Assembly: GCF_048541825.1 (NCBI RefSeq)
Contig: NZ_CP183332.1
Coordinates: forward strand, 372,001 to 436,000
Reading direction: 5' to 3'
DNA length: 64,000 nt
Source of the DNA: Caulobacter sp048541825
GTDB lineage: Bacteria; Pseudomonadota; Alphaproteobacteria; Caulobacterales; Caulobacteraceae
Shown here: in pieces, positions 7,657 through 16,143 of the stretch
How the letters are laid out: every line of letters starts with the position of its first letter
Position numbering within the stretch: position 1 is the first letter of the stretch
The notes under the pieces: model-generated
Told to the model about the DNA's origin: nothing
Databases searched by the model: none
Seen by the model: only the letters and a program-made list of their open reading frames with translations
Program-made: the position numbers and the translations under genes

Positions 7657-9071
7657 ACGCCAATCTCGCCGCCATCCTCTATATCGTCTCGGGGGTGCTG
7701 TTCATCCTGGCCCTGCGCGGCCTCTCCAGCCCGACCACCAGCCAGGCGGGTAACCGCAACGGCATGATCGGCATGGCCATCGCGGTCGGCACCACCCTGG
7801 CCACCCTGTGGAGCCAGGGCGCGCTGGACATGATCACCCTCGGCCTGATCCTCGGCGGCGTCGCCGTCGGCGGCGGCGTCGGCGCGGTCATCGCCCGCAA
7901 GGTGCCGATGACCTCGATGCCGCAGCTGGTCGCCGCCTTCCACTCGCTGGTCGGCATGGCCGCCTGTCTGGTCGCCGTGGCCGCCATCTATACCCCGGCC
8001 GCCTATGGCATCGTCGGCGAGGATGGCCACATCCACGTCAACAGCCTGATCGAGCTCTCCTTGGGTCTGGCCATCGGCGCCATCACCTTCACCGGCTCGG
8101 TCATCGCCTTCGCCAAGCTGAACGGCAATATGGGCGGCGCGCCGATCATGCTGCCGGCGCGTCACATGCTGAACATCGCCCTGGGCCTGGGCATCGTCGC
8201 CCTGATCGTGGTGCTGGTGATCTCCGGCGGCGCGGCCATCTGGGCATTCTGGGGCATCTTCGCCCTGGCCCTGATCATCGGCGTCACCCTGATCATCCCG
8301 ATCGGCGGCGCCGACATGCCGGTCGTGGTCTCGATGCTCAACAGCTATTCCGGCTGGGCAGCGGCGGCGCTGGGCTTCACGCTGGAAAACACCACCCTGA
8401 TCATCACCGGCGCGCTGGTGGGTTCGTCGGGGGCTATCCTGTCCTACATCATGTGCAAGGCGATGAACCGCTCGTTTGTCTCGGTGATCCTCGGCGGCTT
8501 CGGCGCCGCTGACGCCGTGGCGGGTCCTGGCGGCCAGGTCGAGAGCCGCCCGGTCAAGCAAGGGTCTGCCGAAGACGCGGCCTTCATCATGAAGAACGCC
8601 AGCAAGGTGATCATCGTCCCCGGCTACGGCATGGCCGTCTCCCAGGCCCAGCACATCCTTCGCGAGATGTGCGACAAGCTGAAGGAGGAGGGCGTCGAGG
8701 TGAAATATGCCATCCACCCCGTCGCCGGCCGCATGCCGGGCCACATGAACGTGCTGCTGGCCGAAGCCAACGTCCCCTATGACGAGGTGTTCGAGCTGGA
8801 AGACATCAACAGCGAGTTCTCGACGGCCGACGTGGCCTTCGTGATCGGCGCCAATGACGTCACCAATCCGGCCGCCAAGACCGACCCGACCAGCGCCATC
8901 TACGGCATGCCGATCCTCGACGTCGAAAAGGCCCGTACTGTGCTGTTCATCAAGCGCGGGATGGCCTCGGGCTATGCCGGGGTCGAGAACGAGCTCTTCT
9001 TCCGCGACAACACCATGATGTTGTTCGGCGACGCCAAGAAGATGGTCGAAGGGATCGTGAAGGGGCTCTGA
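7653..9071 (+). CDS. pntB: NAD(P) transhydrogenase beta subunit
   Basis: A 472-residue protein with about nine membrane helices. The helices include conserved blocks such as KVPMTSMPQLVAAFHSLVGM and GSVIAFAKLNGNMGGAPI, where the histidine lies in the proton pathway. After them comes the soluble NADP(H)-binding domain III: VIIVPGYGMAVSQAQH, AIHPVAGRMPGHMNVLLAEA and VIGANDVTNPAAKTDPTS. Its ATG overlaps the stop of the small membrane-protein gene. With PntAA and PntAB it forms the proton-translocating transhydrogenase in the cytoplasmic membrane. A strong hairpin ends the unit. Confidence 0.96.
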   Translation: MNANLAAILYIVSGVLFILALRGLSSPTTSQAGNRNGMIGMAIAVGTTLATLWSQGALDMITLGLILGGVAVGGGVGAVIARKVPMTSMPQLVAAFHSLVGMAACLVAVAAIYTPAAYGIVGEDGHIHVNSLIELSLGLAIGAITFTGSVIAFAKLNGNMGGAPIMLPARHMLNIALGLGIVALIVVLVISGGAAIWAFWGIFALALIIGVTLIIPIGGADMPVVVSMLNSYSGWAAAALGFTLENTTLIITGALVGSSGAILSYIMCKAMNRSFVSVILGGFGAADAVAGPGGQVESRPVKQGSAEDAAFIMKNASKVIIVPGYGMAVSQAQHILREMCDKLKEEGVEVKYAIHPVAGRMPGHMNVLLAEANVPYDEVFELEDINSEFSTADVAFVIGANDVTNPAAKTDPTSAIYGMPILDVEKARTVLFIKRGMASGYAGVENELFFRDNTMMLFGDAKKMVEGIVKGL

Positions 9072-9101
9072 TCCTCCCCCTCTGCCGGTTCCGGATAAAG
9101 C

Positions 9102-9136
9102 AAAGGCCTCAGGTGATCCTGAGGCCTTTGTCGTTT
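9102..9136. terminator. Bidirectional intrinsic terminator after pntB
   Basis: A 12-bp stem AAAGGCCTCAGG/CCTGAGGCCTTT (9102-9113 with 9118-9129) with a TGAT loop lies between the convergent pntB and UrcA genes. Short T-rich stretches follow in both directions, so it can serve both. Confidence 0.85.
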
Positions 9137-9158
9137 CGGGGGGTCGCCTGGCCTGAAC

Positions 9159-9506
9159 TCACCGGGCGGCCATCTCGACCGACTTGGCGCGGGCGGCGAC
9201 CTGCAGGGCCTTGCGCTGACCGTTCGACAGCTGGCGGCGGACTTCGCGTTGGACCGACACCTGGCAATCATTGAACGACATGTTCAGAGAATTGTCGCGG
9301 GCCTTGGCGCTGCAAAGGGTATCGGCGGCGTTTTCGACGCGAGCCTGGAAGGCTGCGGCCTGGGCGGGGCTGGACAGGTTCAGGTCGCTGACGGCGATGC
9401 GAGCTTGCAGTTCGCCGGCGGTGGCGGCCTGGGCCAGGCCCAGAACCGGAATGGCGGCCAGGCTGATGCTGGCGACAGTGGTCAGGCTCATGATGAACTT
9501 GCGCAT
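9159..9506 (-). CDS. UrcA family protein (secreted)
   Basis: A 115-residue protein with a Sec signal peptide (MRKFIMSLTTVASISLAAIP...AQAATA). The short mature domain begins IAVSDLNLSSPAQAAAFQAR and contains two cysteines (TLCSAK and NDCQVS) that could form a disulfide. This pattern fits the UrcA family, small exported proteins of unknown function common in Caulobacterales and sphingomonads. The C-terminal third is Arg/Lys-rich (VQREVRRQLSNGQRKALQVA). It is convergent with pntB and stands alone. Confidence 0.8.
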   Translation of the reverse strand: MRKFIMSLTTVASISLAAIPVLGLAQAATAGELQARIAVSDLNLSSPAQAAAFQARVENAADTLCSAKARDNSLNMSFNDCQVSVQREVRRQLSNGQRKALQVAARAKSVEMAAR

Positions 9507-10166
9507 TTGAAGTAATCCCTCGGTGTTGGTTTGTGTCCGGCGCTTTGCTGCGCCCCATGTCCAGAGGTGTACTTTCGAGTGTTCGTTTAGTCCCGTTACG
9601 TCTCAGTCATGACGTTTAATTTAAAGAGTTACGCGCGTTTAATGGAATAAAAATTCAGTAATGTTCAGTGAAGTCGCCGTAACGACAGATGCGACGGGCC
9701 GCTGCCCTTTCTGGCGTTTTGGTGTCGCGACAGGGTGTCGCACCTTTTCGGGGCAAGACCGGATCGGCGCGCGTGATCGTCGCCTTGACCAAAATGCCGT
9801 TCAGGCCGCTGGGCCCTGTTTTCGGGGTCATGGGGGCTGATGGGGTCGGCGATCGCCAAGCATCGCCAAGTGGGGCCCGCGCGCAACGCAACGCCTTTTC
9901 CTGATCATCGCCCAGAGTGCTCTTGATGAAGCTGAACAAATATTTCTGTCAGCAATCCATTCAAGACTTGATACGCTGTAGTACACGCGCGCATCGCCGG
10001 CGACAAATGGCCTAAAGGTAGGCAAATGGTTAAGCTGCGCCCAGCTTTCGCCCAATAGTGCCGGCATCTAGCCCGTCGATTCATGATCACGAAAGGTCAT
10101 TGTGGGACCAAGAGCGCCTTCGCACGGTCTCTCAGCCCGACCGCTCGTCTTTGAGGAAGCGGATTC
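9507..10166. other. Intergenic region between UrcA and M23 peptidase genes (660 bp)
   Basis: The left part (about 9590-9670) is AT-rich for this genome and probably holds the UrcA promoter on the minus strand. Several open frames exist (for example 9655-9939 minus) but none has a ribosome site and coding-like codon use together. No RNA gene recognised. Confidence 0.4.
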
Positions 10167-10910
10167 TTGACGTCACAGACCCTCGCTGCCCGACCTGCCT
10201 ATTCCCGCGCCGCCTTCCTCGCCCTGGCAGGCACGCTCGCGACGGTATGCGCGCTCAACGCGGGCTCGGCCCTGCGGGCCTTCGCCGGCGAGCCCGAGCT
10301 GGCGCCCACGCCCGTGATAGAGGCGCCACCCGTCGAGGCTCCGCCTCCGCCGCCGCCGGCCTTCGTGTTCGACACGCCTTTGCCGGGCCGCGTGGTCAAT
10401 TCGCCGTTCGGCCTTCGCCAGTTGCCGTGGGAAGAAAATGGCCGCCTGCATGAGGGCGTGGACATCGCCGCACCGACCGGTTCACCGATCAGGGCCGCTA
10501 CCGATGGGGTGGTCGTCCGAGTGGGCGCCAGCGGCTCGTATGGCCGTTTCGTGGAGTTGGCCCACAAGGACGGCTTCCGCACGATGTATGCCCATCTGGG
10601 CGCCACAGCGCGGGGCGTTAAGCCCGGGATGTACGCACGGCGCGGCCAGACGATCGCCTATGTCGGCAGCAGTGGCCGCTCGACAGGCGCGCACCTGCAT
10701 TTTGAGTTGCGCCGCAAGGGCAAGCCGCTCAATCCCTCCTTCTTCCTCGGACAGACCTTCGCAGAGGCCGACGACCTGCCGCTGCGCGCCGCCGCCCGGG
10801 TCTCCCGCAAGGTGCGTATGGCCCAGGTGTCCAACTGGCCAGAGAGTGTGAAGCTGGCCAAGGCCAAGGGCGGCCGTGTCCGCACCCGCATTTCCGTCGC
10901 CGATAGCTGA
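10167..10910 (+). CDS. M23 family metallopeptidase (LytM/NlpD type)
   Basis: A 247-residue envelope protein. An N-terminal hydrophobic signal or anchor (SRAAFLALAGTLATVCALNA) is followed by a proline-rich linker and then the M23 domain from about residue 72. The zinc-site motifs are LHEGVDIAAP (HxxxD) and GAHLHFELR (HxH). The substrate is peptidoglycan cross-bridges in the periplasm; both motifs are intact, so activity is expected. The start is TTG at 10167, preceded by GAGGAAGCGGATTC with correct spacing. The basic C-terminal tail after PSFFLGQTF is not part of the core domain. No operon partner is evident. Confidence 0.88.
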   Translation: MTSQTLAARPAYSRAAFLALAGTLATVCALNAGSALRAFAGEPELAPTPVIEAPPVEAPPPPPPAFVFDTPLPGRVVNSPFGLRQLPWEENGRLHEGVDIAAPTGSPIRAATDGVVVRVGASGSYGRFVELAHKDGFRTMYAHLGATARGVKPGMYARRGQTIAYVGSSGRSTGAHLHFELRRKGKPLNPSFFLGQTFAEADDLPLRAAARVSRKVRMAQVSNWPESVKLAKAKGGRVRTRISVADS

Positions 10911-10955
10911 GAGACGACGCTCGACGCGTCACGATCGAGCGGTAAGGTGGGGCCC

Positions 10956-11930
10956 ATGCTTAAGGTCCTTGTTCGCGGTTTCGCCGGTGTCGTTGTCTTT
11001 TTGGTCTCCTATATCGCCCTGGGTGGCGTGATGAGCGCCTCCGGTGCGTCGCGCCCTCGCGGCGAGATCGTGCAGATCGAGGCGGGCCGCAGCCTGCGGC
11101 TGGTCTGCGAGGGTCCCAGCAGCGCCCGTCCGGTGGTCTGGCTGGAGGCCGGCGCCTTTGGCTTCGCCGCCGACTGGGGCGCGACCCAAGAGGCCCTGAC
11201 AGCCGCCGGCTGGCGTTCCTGCGCCTATGACCGGGCCGGCATGGGCTATTCGCCGCCGGGACCCGCGCCCCGCGACGGCCTGGCCATCGTCGCCGACTTT
11301 GAAAAGCTGGTCGCCGCCTCGGGCGAGCCAGGACCCTATATTCTGGTCGGCCATTCGATGGCGGGTCTGCGGCTGCGCCAGTATGCGGGCCAGAACCCCG
11401 GCAAGATCGCGGGACTGGTCCTGGTCGACGCGGCGACGCCGGAGGCGGCCCAAAACCCCCGCATGAGCGGCTTCATCAAGGCCTTCGCCATCGCCTCGCG
11501 CTGGGCGGCGCGGGGCGCGTCGATCGGGCTCTACAAGCCGCTGGTCCATACCGGGATGGGCGACAAGATCGGGCTGCCCAAGGCGGCCGGGGCGGAGAAA
11601 CGCTGGGCCTTCGCCAGTGGCCGCCATAACCGCACCTCGGCCGACGAGGTGGCGCTGTGGGCCCAGGCCTCGGATCAGGCCGCCCTGCAGCCGCCCTATG
11701 ATCCCGCCTGGCCGGTGGCCGTGGTCACCGCCGGCCCCCTGAAGGGCCGCGAGGCGTGGAAGGCGATCCAGGCGGCGCCGGCGAACGCCTCGCGCCACGG
11801 TCTGGTCGACCATGTCGAAGCCGCCACCCATACCCGGCTGCTGGGCCGCGACTTCGCCGACCGCATCGTCAAGGCCGTGGCCTTCGTAGCCAGCCCCGGG
11901 CGAGGGCGGCTGACAGGAGCCCAAAAATGA
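10956..11930 (+). CDS. Alpha/beta hydrolase, membrane-anchored or secreted
   Basis: About 324 residues. The N-terminus (VRGFAGVVVFLVSYIALGGV) is a signal anchor or signal peptide. The rest is an alpha/beta-hydrolase fold with YDRAGMGYSPPGP, the nucleophile elbow LVGHSMAGLRLRQYA, LVLVDAATPEA, and a late histidine in HVEAATHTRLL. Substrate unknown. I prefer ATG 10956, preceded by AAGGTGGGG, over the GTG nine bases upstream. It sits 45 bases after the M23 gene, so cotranscription is possible, and ends at a terminator shared with rpsU. Confidence 0.8.
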   Translation: MLKVLVRGFAGVVVFLVSYIALGGVMSASGASRPRGEIVQIEAGRSLRLVCEGPSSARPVVWLEAGAFGFAADWGATQEALTAAGWRSCAYDRAGMGYSPPGPAPRDGLAIVADFEKLVAASGEPGPYILVGHSMAGLRLRQYAGQNPGKIAGLVLVDAATPEAAQNPRMSGFIKAFAIASRWAARGASIGLYKPLVHTGMGDKIGLPKAAGAEKRWAFASGRHNRTSADEVALWAQASDQAALQPPYDPAWPVAVVTAGPLKGREAWKAIQAAPANASRHGLVDHVEAATHTRLLGRDFADRIVKAVAFVASPGRGRLTGAQK

Positions 11931-11962
11931 CGAAAGCCGCGCGGATCGCCGCGCGGCTTTCG
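11931..11962. terminator. Intrinsic terminator between hydrolase and rpsU
   Basis: A 14-bp perfect stem (11931-11944 with 11949-11962) with an ATCG loop lies between convergent genes. On the minus strand it is followed by TCATTTTTGG, so it fits best as the rpsU terminator and can also stop the plus-strand hydrolase transcript. Confidence 0.8.
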
Positions 11963-11988
11963 ATAGTCTTCGACGGTGAGGCTAGAGC

Positions 11989-12258
11989 CTACCGCGCGCC
12001 GACCGGCTTCTTCGGCATCGGGATCAGGCCTTCGCGCTGGGCGCGCTTGCGGGCCAGCTTGCGGGCGCGGCGAACCGCTTCGGCCTTTTGACGGGCGCGC
12101 TTTTCCGACGGCTTCTCATAGTGCACGTGCCGCTTCATTTCGCGGAACGAGCCTTCGCGCTGCATCTTCTTCTTCAGGGCCTTGAGGGCCTGATCGACGT
12201 TGTTGTCGCGGACGAAAATCTGGACCAGGGGTCTCTCTCCATTCGACGGCCCGACCAA
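11989..12258 (-). CDS. rpsU: 30S ribosomal protein S21
   Basis: A typical S21: the core VQIFVRDNNVDQALKALKKK is followed by the highly basic helix region (EKRARQKAEAVRRARKLARK). S21 helps mRNA engage the 30S subunit. The open frame starts with TTG at 12258 and would add ten residues (MVGPSNGERP) before the usual N-terminus. The family normally starts directly at the VQI block, and a CTG codon at 12228 with GGAGAG ahead sits exactly there. The start is therefore uncertain. A hairpin terminator lies downstream. Confidence 0.92.
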   Translation of the reverse strand: MVGPSNGERPLVQIFVRDNNVDQALKALKKKMQREGSFREMKRHVHYEKPSEKRARQKAEAVRRARKLARKRAQREGLIPMPKKPVGAR

Positions 12259-12342
12259 TGTCCCGAGTCCCTCTCAGGGGCCGGGCGGGCGAACAAAACC
12301 TGATAAATCCGGAAGAGGGGCTTCCGGGAAACGAGGGGCGGC

Positions 12343-12370
12343 TGATAGCAGAGTGAATGGGACCTGTCCA
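12343..12370 (-). promoter_or_regulatory. Candidate rpsU promoter
   Basis: On the minus strand TGGACA (12370-12365) and CTATCA (12348-12343) are separated by 16 bases, resembling a Caulobacter housekeeping promoter with a GCTAnAnC-like -10. The leader also contains a hairpin CCGGAAG/CTTCCGG at 12309-12327. Confidence 0.45.
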
Positions 12371-12409
12371 TGCGCGACGCGGCCTAAACCACGGTGTAGA
12401 CTCGGATTC

Positions 12410-13072
12410 ATGAGCAAGGCAGCCCAAGACGGAAACCAGACGGAAAGAAGTTGGGCCGACGAGGCCGAACAGCGGGTGCTGGACGAGGCCGTGCGCCTGG
12501 CGCCGAGCGCCGGCTGGAACGCCCGGCTGACCGAGCGCGCGGCCCAGGCTGCGGGCCTGTCGCCAGGTGAGACGCAATTGCTGCTGCCCGAAGGGGCCCG
12601 GGACCTGGCGGCCCTGCTGTCGCGACGCCATGATGCGGCGGCGCTCGAGACCCTGACCATCTACGACCCCAACGCGATGAAGATTCGCGAGAAGATCCGC
12701 GCCGGCGTCGTGGCCCGTCTCGACGCCGTGGCCGCCGACGCCGAGGTCATGCGGGCCCTGGCCGCCTTCCTGGCCTTCCCGACCAACCTGGCCCTGGCCC
12801 TGCGCCTGACCTGGGAAAGCAGCGATATCCTGTGGCGCTGGGCGGGCGATACGGCCACCGACGAGAACCACTATTCCAAGCGGGCGATTCTTTCGGGCAT
12901 CCTGGTCTCGACGATGGCCGTCGACATGGCCTCGGGCCGCGAGTCGGCCCTGGCGCACCTGGACGCCCGCATCGACAACGTCATGGCCTTCGAGAAGTGG
13001 AAGGCCGGGCTCAAGCCGATGGACCTGGCCAGCGAGCTGGTCACGGCGCTGGCGAAGATGCGGTACCGGTGA
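12410..13072 (+). CDS. COQ9 family protein
   Basis: A 220-residue protein related to COQ9, a TetR-fold lipid-binding protein that assists ubiquinone biosynthesis (in eukaryotes it presents quinone intermediates to COQ7). The recognisable COQ9 block is WRWAGDTATDENHYSKRAIL, followed by SGILVSTMAVDMASG. The N-terminal part (EQRVLDEAVRLAPSAGWNAR) resembles a TetR-like helix-turn-helix. The ATG at 12410 gives the expected family length. It is divergent from rpsU. The ABC1 kinase near the left end of the window may act in the same quinone pathway, but the two genes are far apart. Confidence 0.85.
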   Translation: MSKAAQDGNQTERSWADEAEQRVLDEAVRLAPSAGWNARLTERAAQAAGLSPGETQLLLPEGARDLAALLSRRHDAAALETLTIYDPNAMKIREKIRAGVVARLDAVAADAEVMRALAAFLAFPTNLALALRLTWESSDILWRWAGDTATDENHYSKRAILSGILVSTMAVDMASGRESALAHLDARIDNVMAFEKWKAGLKPMDLASELVTALAKMRYR

Positions 13073-13773
13073 CAGTGGCCCCCTCCTGACCGCTACGAGG
13101 CCCTTAGGGGGCAAGTCTGGCGGACACGGGCTCGTAGCCTCACGCGATCACTCGCTGAGCTAGGTGGGGAGGCGCGAAGCGGCCGGGGCGACCCCGGATG
13201 ACCGTGATGTGTTTTGTGCGTTTCGGCTCGACCTGTCCGCTTCGCAGAAGCTGTTCTTGCGTGAGGATTGGGCCAAGCGAGCGTCTTTCAGCTCTGATAC
13301 CCAAGAGCCCCCGTACGGGCGCGCACCCCCGACCTTTTGGCGAACCCAAGAGGTCAAATGCCAGATGCGCGTGACAGACGCCTTCGGCTGTCACGCGCGC
13401 AATCGGCGAACCGTCTCGACCCCCGAAGATGCGCGATAGGCGGGTTTACGACCCCTCGCCCTGTTGCTCCACGCTGTCCCTCCGACGAGCCTTCCGGTGG
13501 TCCCGGATCTATCCAACGAACAGACCACCTTCGTCCTCGCCGCGCGGCCCCGCTCAGCTCCAGCTCCATCGCCGCTTTGTGCCGGATCCAGGCGCCTCCC
13601 CCTGCGACAGGGACAGCTCTGATTATGCAGTGGGTTTGCGCGCCGAGGATTGGCGCGATCAACTATTTTACAGGGCGTTGATTGGGCTGGGGTTTGTTGC
13701 GGAAAGTACGGGGAAACAGCGCGGCCAATCCCCATTCCCCAATCCTCTCCCAGAGGGAGAAGGGTTCGATCAG

Positions 13774-13890
13774 GCGTCCCGCCGCCCTCCTTCGCGCCGA
13801 AGGGAGCCATCCTTAAATCTCACGGCGAGACGATCGCTGGATAGACCGGCACGCTGCAGCCTCCAGGAGATTTAAGGATGAGCGGGACGC
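13774..13890. repeat. Long inverted repeat interrupted by a 25-base insert
   Basis: The right arm (13867-13890) reads GAGATTTAAGGATG then AGCGGGACGC. Its complement is found on the left as two blocks, GCGTCCCGC (13774-13782) and CATCCTTAAATCTC (13808-13821), split by about 25 bases that themselves form a CCCTCCTTCG...CGAAGGGAG hairpin. The centre is about 45 bases. It looks like a hairpin element into which a smaller palindrome inserted. Confidence 0.6.
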
Positions 13891-13947
13891 GGGGCGTCCG
13901 CTTGCGGGAGGCAAGGCAAAGCGTGCTCTCGACCCATTGCGGACCTT

Positions 13948-14087
13948 GCCCTCTCCCCTTGCGGGAGAGGGTGGCCCGCGAAGCGGGTCGGGTGAGGGGT
14001 CGCGCGGGCCTTTCCGATAAGGTTTTCAACCCCTCATCCGTCAGCTTCGCTGACACCTTCTCCCGCAAGGGGAGAAGGGTAGTGATG
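13948..14087. repeat. REP/BIME-like repeat pair
   Basis: The left module starts near 13948 with CCCTCTCCCCTTGCGGGAGA then GGGTGGCCCGCGAAGCGGGT and CGGGTGAGGGG. The right module, ending near 14087, is the inverted copy with a TCAGCTTCGCTGA hairpin and ends CTCCCGCAAGGGGAGAAGGG. This motif type is widespread between genes of many proteobacteria. Confidence 0.75.
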
Positions 14088-14168
14088 CCCGCAATCCATC
14101 CCTATCCGCCCTTCGAAGAGTCCGCTTCAGGCTAGCGCCGGCGTCTGCATCGCCGTCCAGGCTGAACC

Positions 14169-16046
14169 CTAAGCCCGGCTGCGGGCCATGGTCGCCACGG
14201 CCAGTTCGGTCCCGCGAATGCGGTCGACCATGGCAAACAGCTGGGTGCGGACGCCAAATTCGTCACCCGCCATGGCGGTGCTTTCCAGCAGGGCCAGCAG
14301 GTCAGCGTCGATGATCGGGCACGGCGTCAGCGGCGCGGCCTCGATCACGCCCGGCGCCTTGGGCCTGGCGGCCTCGTTGACGTCGACCAGCACCTCGGTG
14401 AGCTTTTCGCCGGGGCGAAGGCCGGTGATGCGGATCTCGATGTCGCGGTCGGGGACCAGGCCCTGCAGTTCGATCATGCGGCGGGCCAGGTCGATGATCT
14501 TGACCGGCTCGCCCATCTCCAGGGTCAGCACGCCGGCCGGCGGCTCGGGCGATGTGGTCGACAGCGCCACGGCGCGCAGCACCAGTTGCACCGCCTCGGG
14601 GATGGTCATGAAGAAGCGTTCGACCTCGGCGTCGGTCAGGGTGATCGGGCCGCCTCGGGCGATCTGGTGCTGGAACAGCGGCACCACCGAACCGGCCGAG
14701 CCCAGCACGTTGCCGAACCGCACGATGCTGACCCGGGTCTCGTGGCTGGAGCCATACTGGCGGGCCAGGGCCTCGGCGACGCGCTTGGTCGCGCCCATGA
14801 CGCTGGTCGGGGCCACGGCCTTGTCGGTCGAGATCAGCGCCATGTGCGCCGCCCCGAAGGCCTTGGCGGCCATGGCGACATTGCGGGTGCCCAGCACATT
14901 GGTGCGGGCGCCTTCGCAGGGATGGTTCTCGACCATGGTGACGTGCTTGAGGGCCGCCGCATGGAAGACGATCTCAGGGCGTTCGGCCGCGAACACGCGG
15001 TCCAGCCGGGCGGCGTCGCGGACGTCGCAGAGGATCTCGCGACGCGACAGGGTGGGCCAGGCCTCGCCCAGCTCGCGGTCGATATGGAAGAGGTTGGCCT
15101 CGGAGACATCCAGCAGGGTCAGCTGGGCGCAGCCGCTGGCGGCGATCTGGCGGCACAGCTCGGAGCCGATGCTGCCGCCGGCCCCGGTGACGAGAACCCG
15201 GCGGCCGGCCACCAGGGTGCGGACGGGCTCGGGATCCAGACACACGGGCGGACGGCTGAGCAGTTCCTCGAGGCTGATTTCGCGCAGGGCGGTGGCGGTG
15301 TGGCCCATCTCGACCACGCCATGGCGGCGCAGCAGGCGCATGCCCTCGCTCTTCAACCGTCCCAGGCGCTCGGAGCCGAAAGCGCTCATCGGGCTGTCGG
15401 CCAGAAACAGGATGGCCGCCGGGGCCAGGCCGCCCTCGCGCAGTTGCGCCAGCACCGAGTCGAAGGCCGCGATCGAGCCCAGCACGCAGACGCCGCGCAG
15501 TTCGTCGCCGGTTTCCCGGTCGAGCGGCGAGACCACGCCGACCGGGGTGTAGCGTTCGCCAAGGCCGGTCGGAGCCCGCAGGAACTCTTCGGCCTCGGCG
15601 GCGGCGCCGATGATCAGCAGGCGGGGCTGGGCGGGGTGGGCGGCGGCCGTGCGCAGGCCCAGAACCGATTCGAACAGCACGCGCTCATGCAGGCCGCGAC
15701 GCACGACCCGCAGGCTGGCCAGCAGGAAGACCTGGATCACGAACGCGCCGATCAGGGCGCGAAGGCCCTCAAACCGGGCGGTGACCAGCCAGAGCAGGGC
15801 GGCGAAAACCAGACAGGTGACGAAGGCCGAACGGGCCAGACGCAGGATGTCGCTGGCCGCCACGAAGCGCCATGGCACCCGCTCGACGCGAAGCACCAGT
15901 TCGACCAGCAGCGCCGAGACGGCGAACAGAGCGGCCTGGGGCAAGACGTGCATGTCGATCGTCGTGACGCCGGCCAAGACCCTGCCAGCCAGGAAGGCCA
16001 GGAAGGCTAGCAGCGTGTGCGCTGCGATCTTTCCCGCACGACCCAT
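14169..16046 (-). CDS. Membrane-bound nucleoside-diphosphate-sugar dehydratase/epimerase (CapD/WbpM-like)
   Basis: A 625-residue protein. The N-terminal region (about 1-115) has four hydrophobic helices, followed by a CoA-binding-like domain (PRLLIIGAAAEAEEFLRAPT) and a C-terminal SDR domain. The SDR domain starts RRVLVTGAGGSIGSELCRQI (GxxGxxG) and carries ALISTDKAVAPTSVMGATKR, where Met replaces the usual active-site Tyr in the SMK triad typical of large UDP-GlcNAc 4,6-dehydratases. These enzymes make modified sugars for O-antigen, capsule or glycosylation. It is transcribed away from the repeats and separated from moeA by about 100 bases. Confidence 0.88.
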   Translation of the reverse strand: MGRAGKIAAHTLLAFLAFLAGRVLAGVTTIDMHVLPQAALFAVSALLVELVLRVERVPWRFVAASDILRLARSAFVTCLVFAALLWLVTARFEGLRALIGAFVIQVFLLASLRVVRRGLHERVLFESVLGLRTAAAHPAQPRLLIIGAAAEAEEFLRAPTGLGERYTPVGVVSPLDRETGDELRGVCVLGSIAAFDSVLAQLREGGLAPAAILFLADSPMSAFGSERLGRLKSEGMRLLRRHGVVEMGHTATALREISLEELLSRPPVCLDPEPVRTLVAGRRVLVTGAGGSIGSELCRQIAASGCAQLTLLDVSEANLFHIDRELGEAWPTLSRREILCDVRDAARLDRVFAAERPEIVFHAAALKHVTMVENHPCEGARTNVLGTRNVAMAAKAFGAAHMALISTDKAVAPTSVMGATKRVAEALARQYGSSHETRVSIVRFGNVLGSAGSVVPLFQHQIARGGPITLTDAEVERFFMTIPEAVQLVLRAVALSTTSPEPPAGVLTLEMGEPVKIIDLARRMIELQGLVPDRDIEIRITGLRPGEKLTEVLVDVNEAARPKAPGVIEAAPLTPCPIIDADLLALLESTAMAGDEFGVRTQLFAMVDRIRGTELAVATMARSRA

Positions 16047-16143
16047 AGACGAAACCTCTACTTCAACCGCCCAGCCGAGACCCGGAGTCGTCCGGGCTTA
16101 GCATGCCTGCTCGCCGCCGTCCTCCCCGTCACCCCACGCTTTC

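Larger units (their letters stand above)
13073..14168. other. Gene-poor 1.1-kb region rich in inverted repeats
   Basis: No open frame here has both a ribosome site and protein-like composition; those present are Arg/Pro/Ser-rich and overlap in many frames. Seen instead are an 11-bp stem hairpin (13367-13377 with 13388-13398), the nested inverted repeat at 13774-13890 and the REP/BIME pair at 13948-14087. It may be a decayed insertion or an accumulation site for short palindromic repeats. Confidence 0.5.

Noticed and set aside
9655..9939. Minus-strand 94-codon frame starting FSFIKSTLGDDQEKAL
   Set aside because: The first residues look protein-like, but the start is TTG without a ribosome site and the rest has non-coding codon use.
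13140..13875. Several overlapping 60-148 codon frames in the gene-poor region
   Set aside because: They overlap on both strands, lack ribosome sites and show no recognisable motif.
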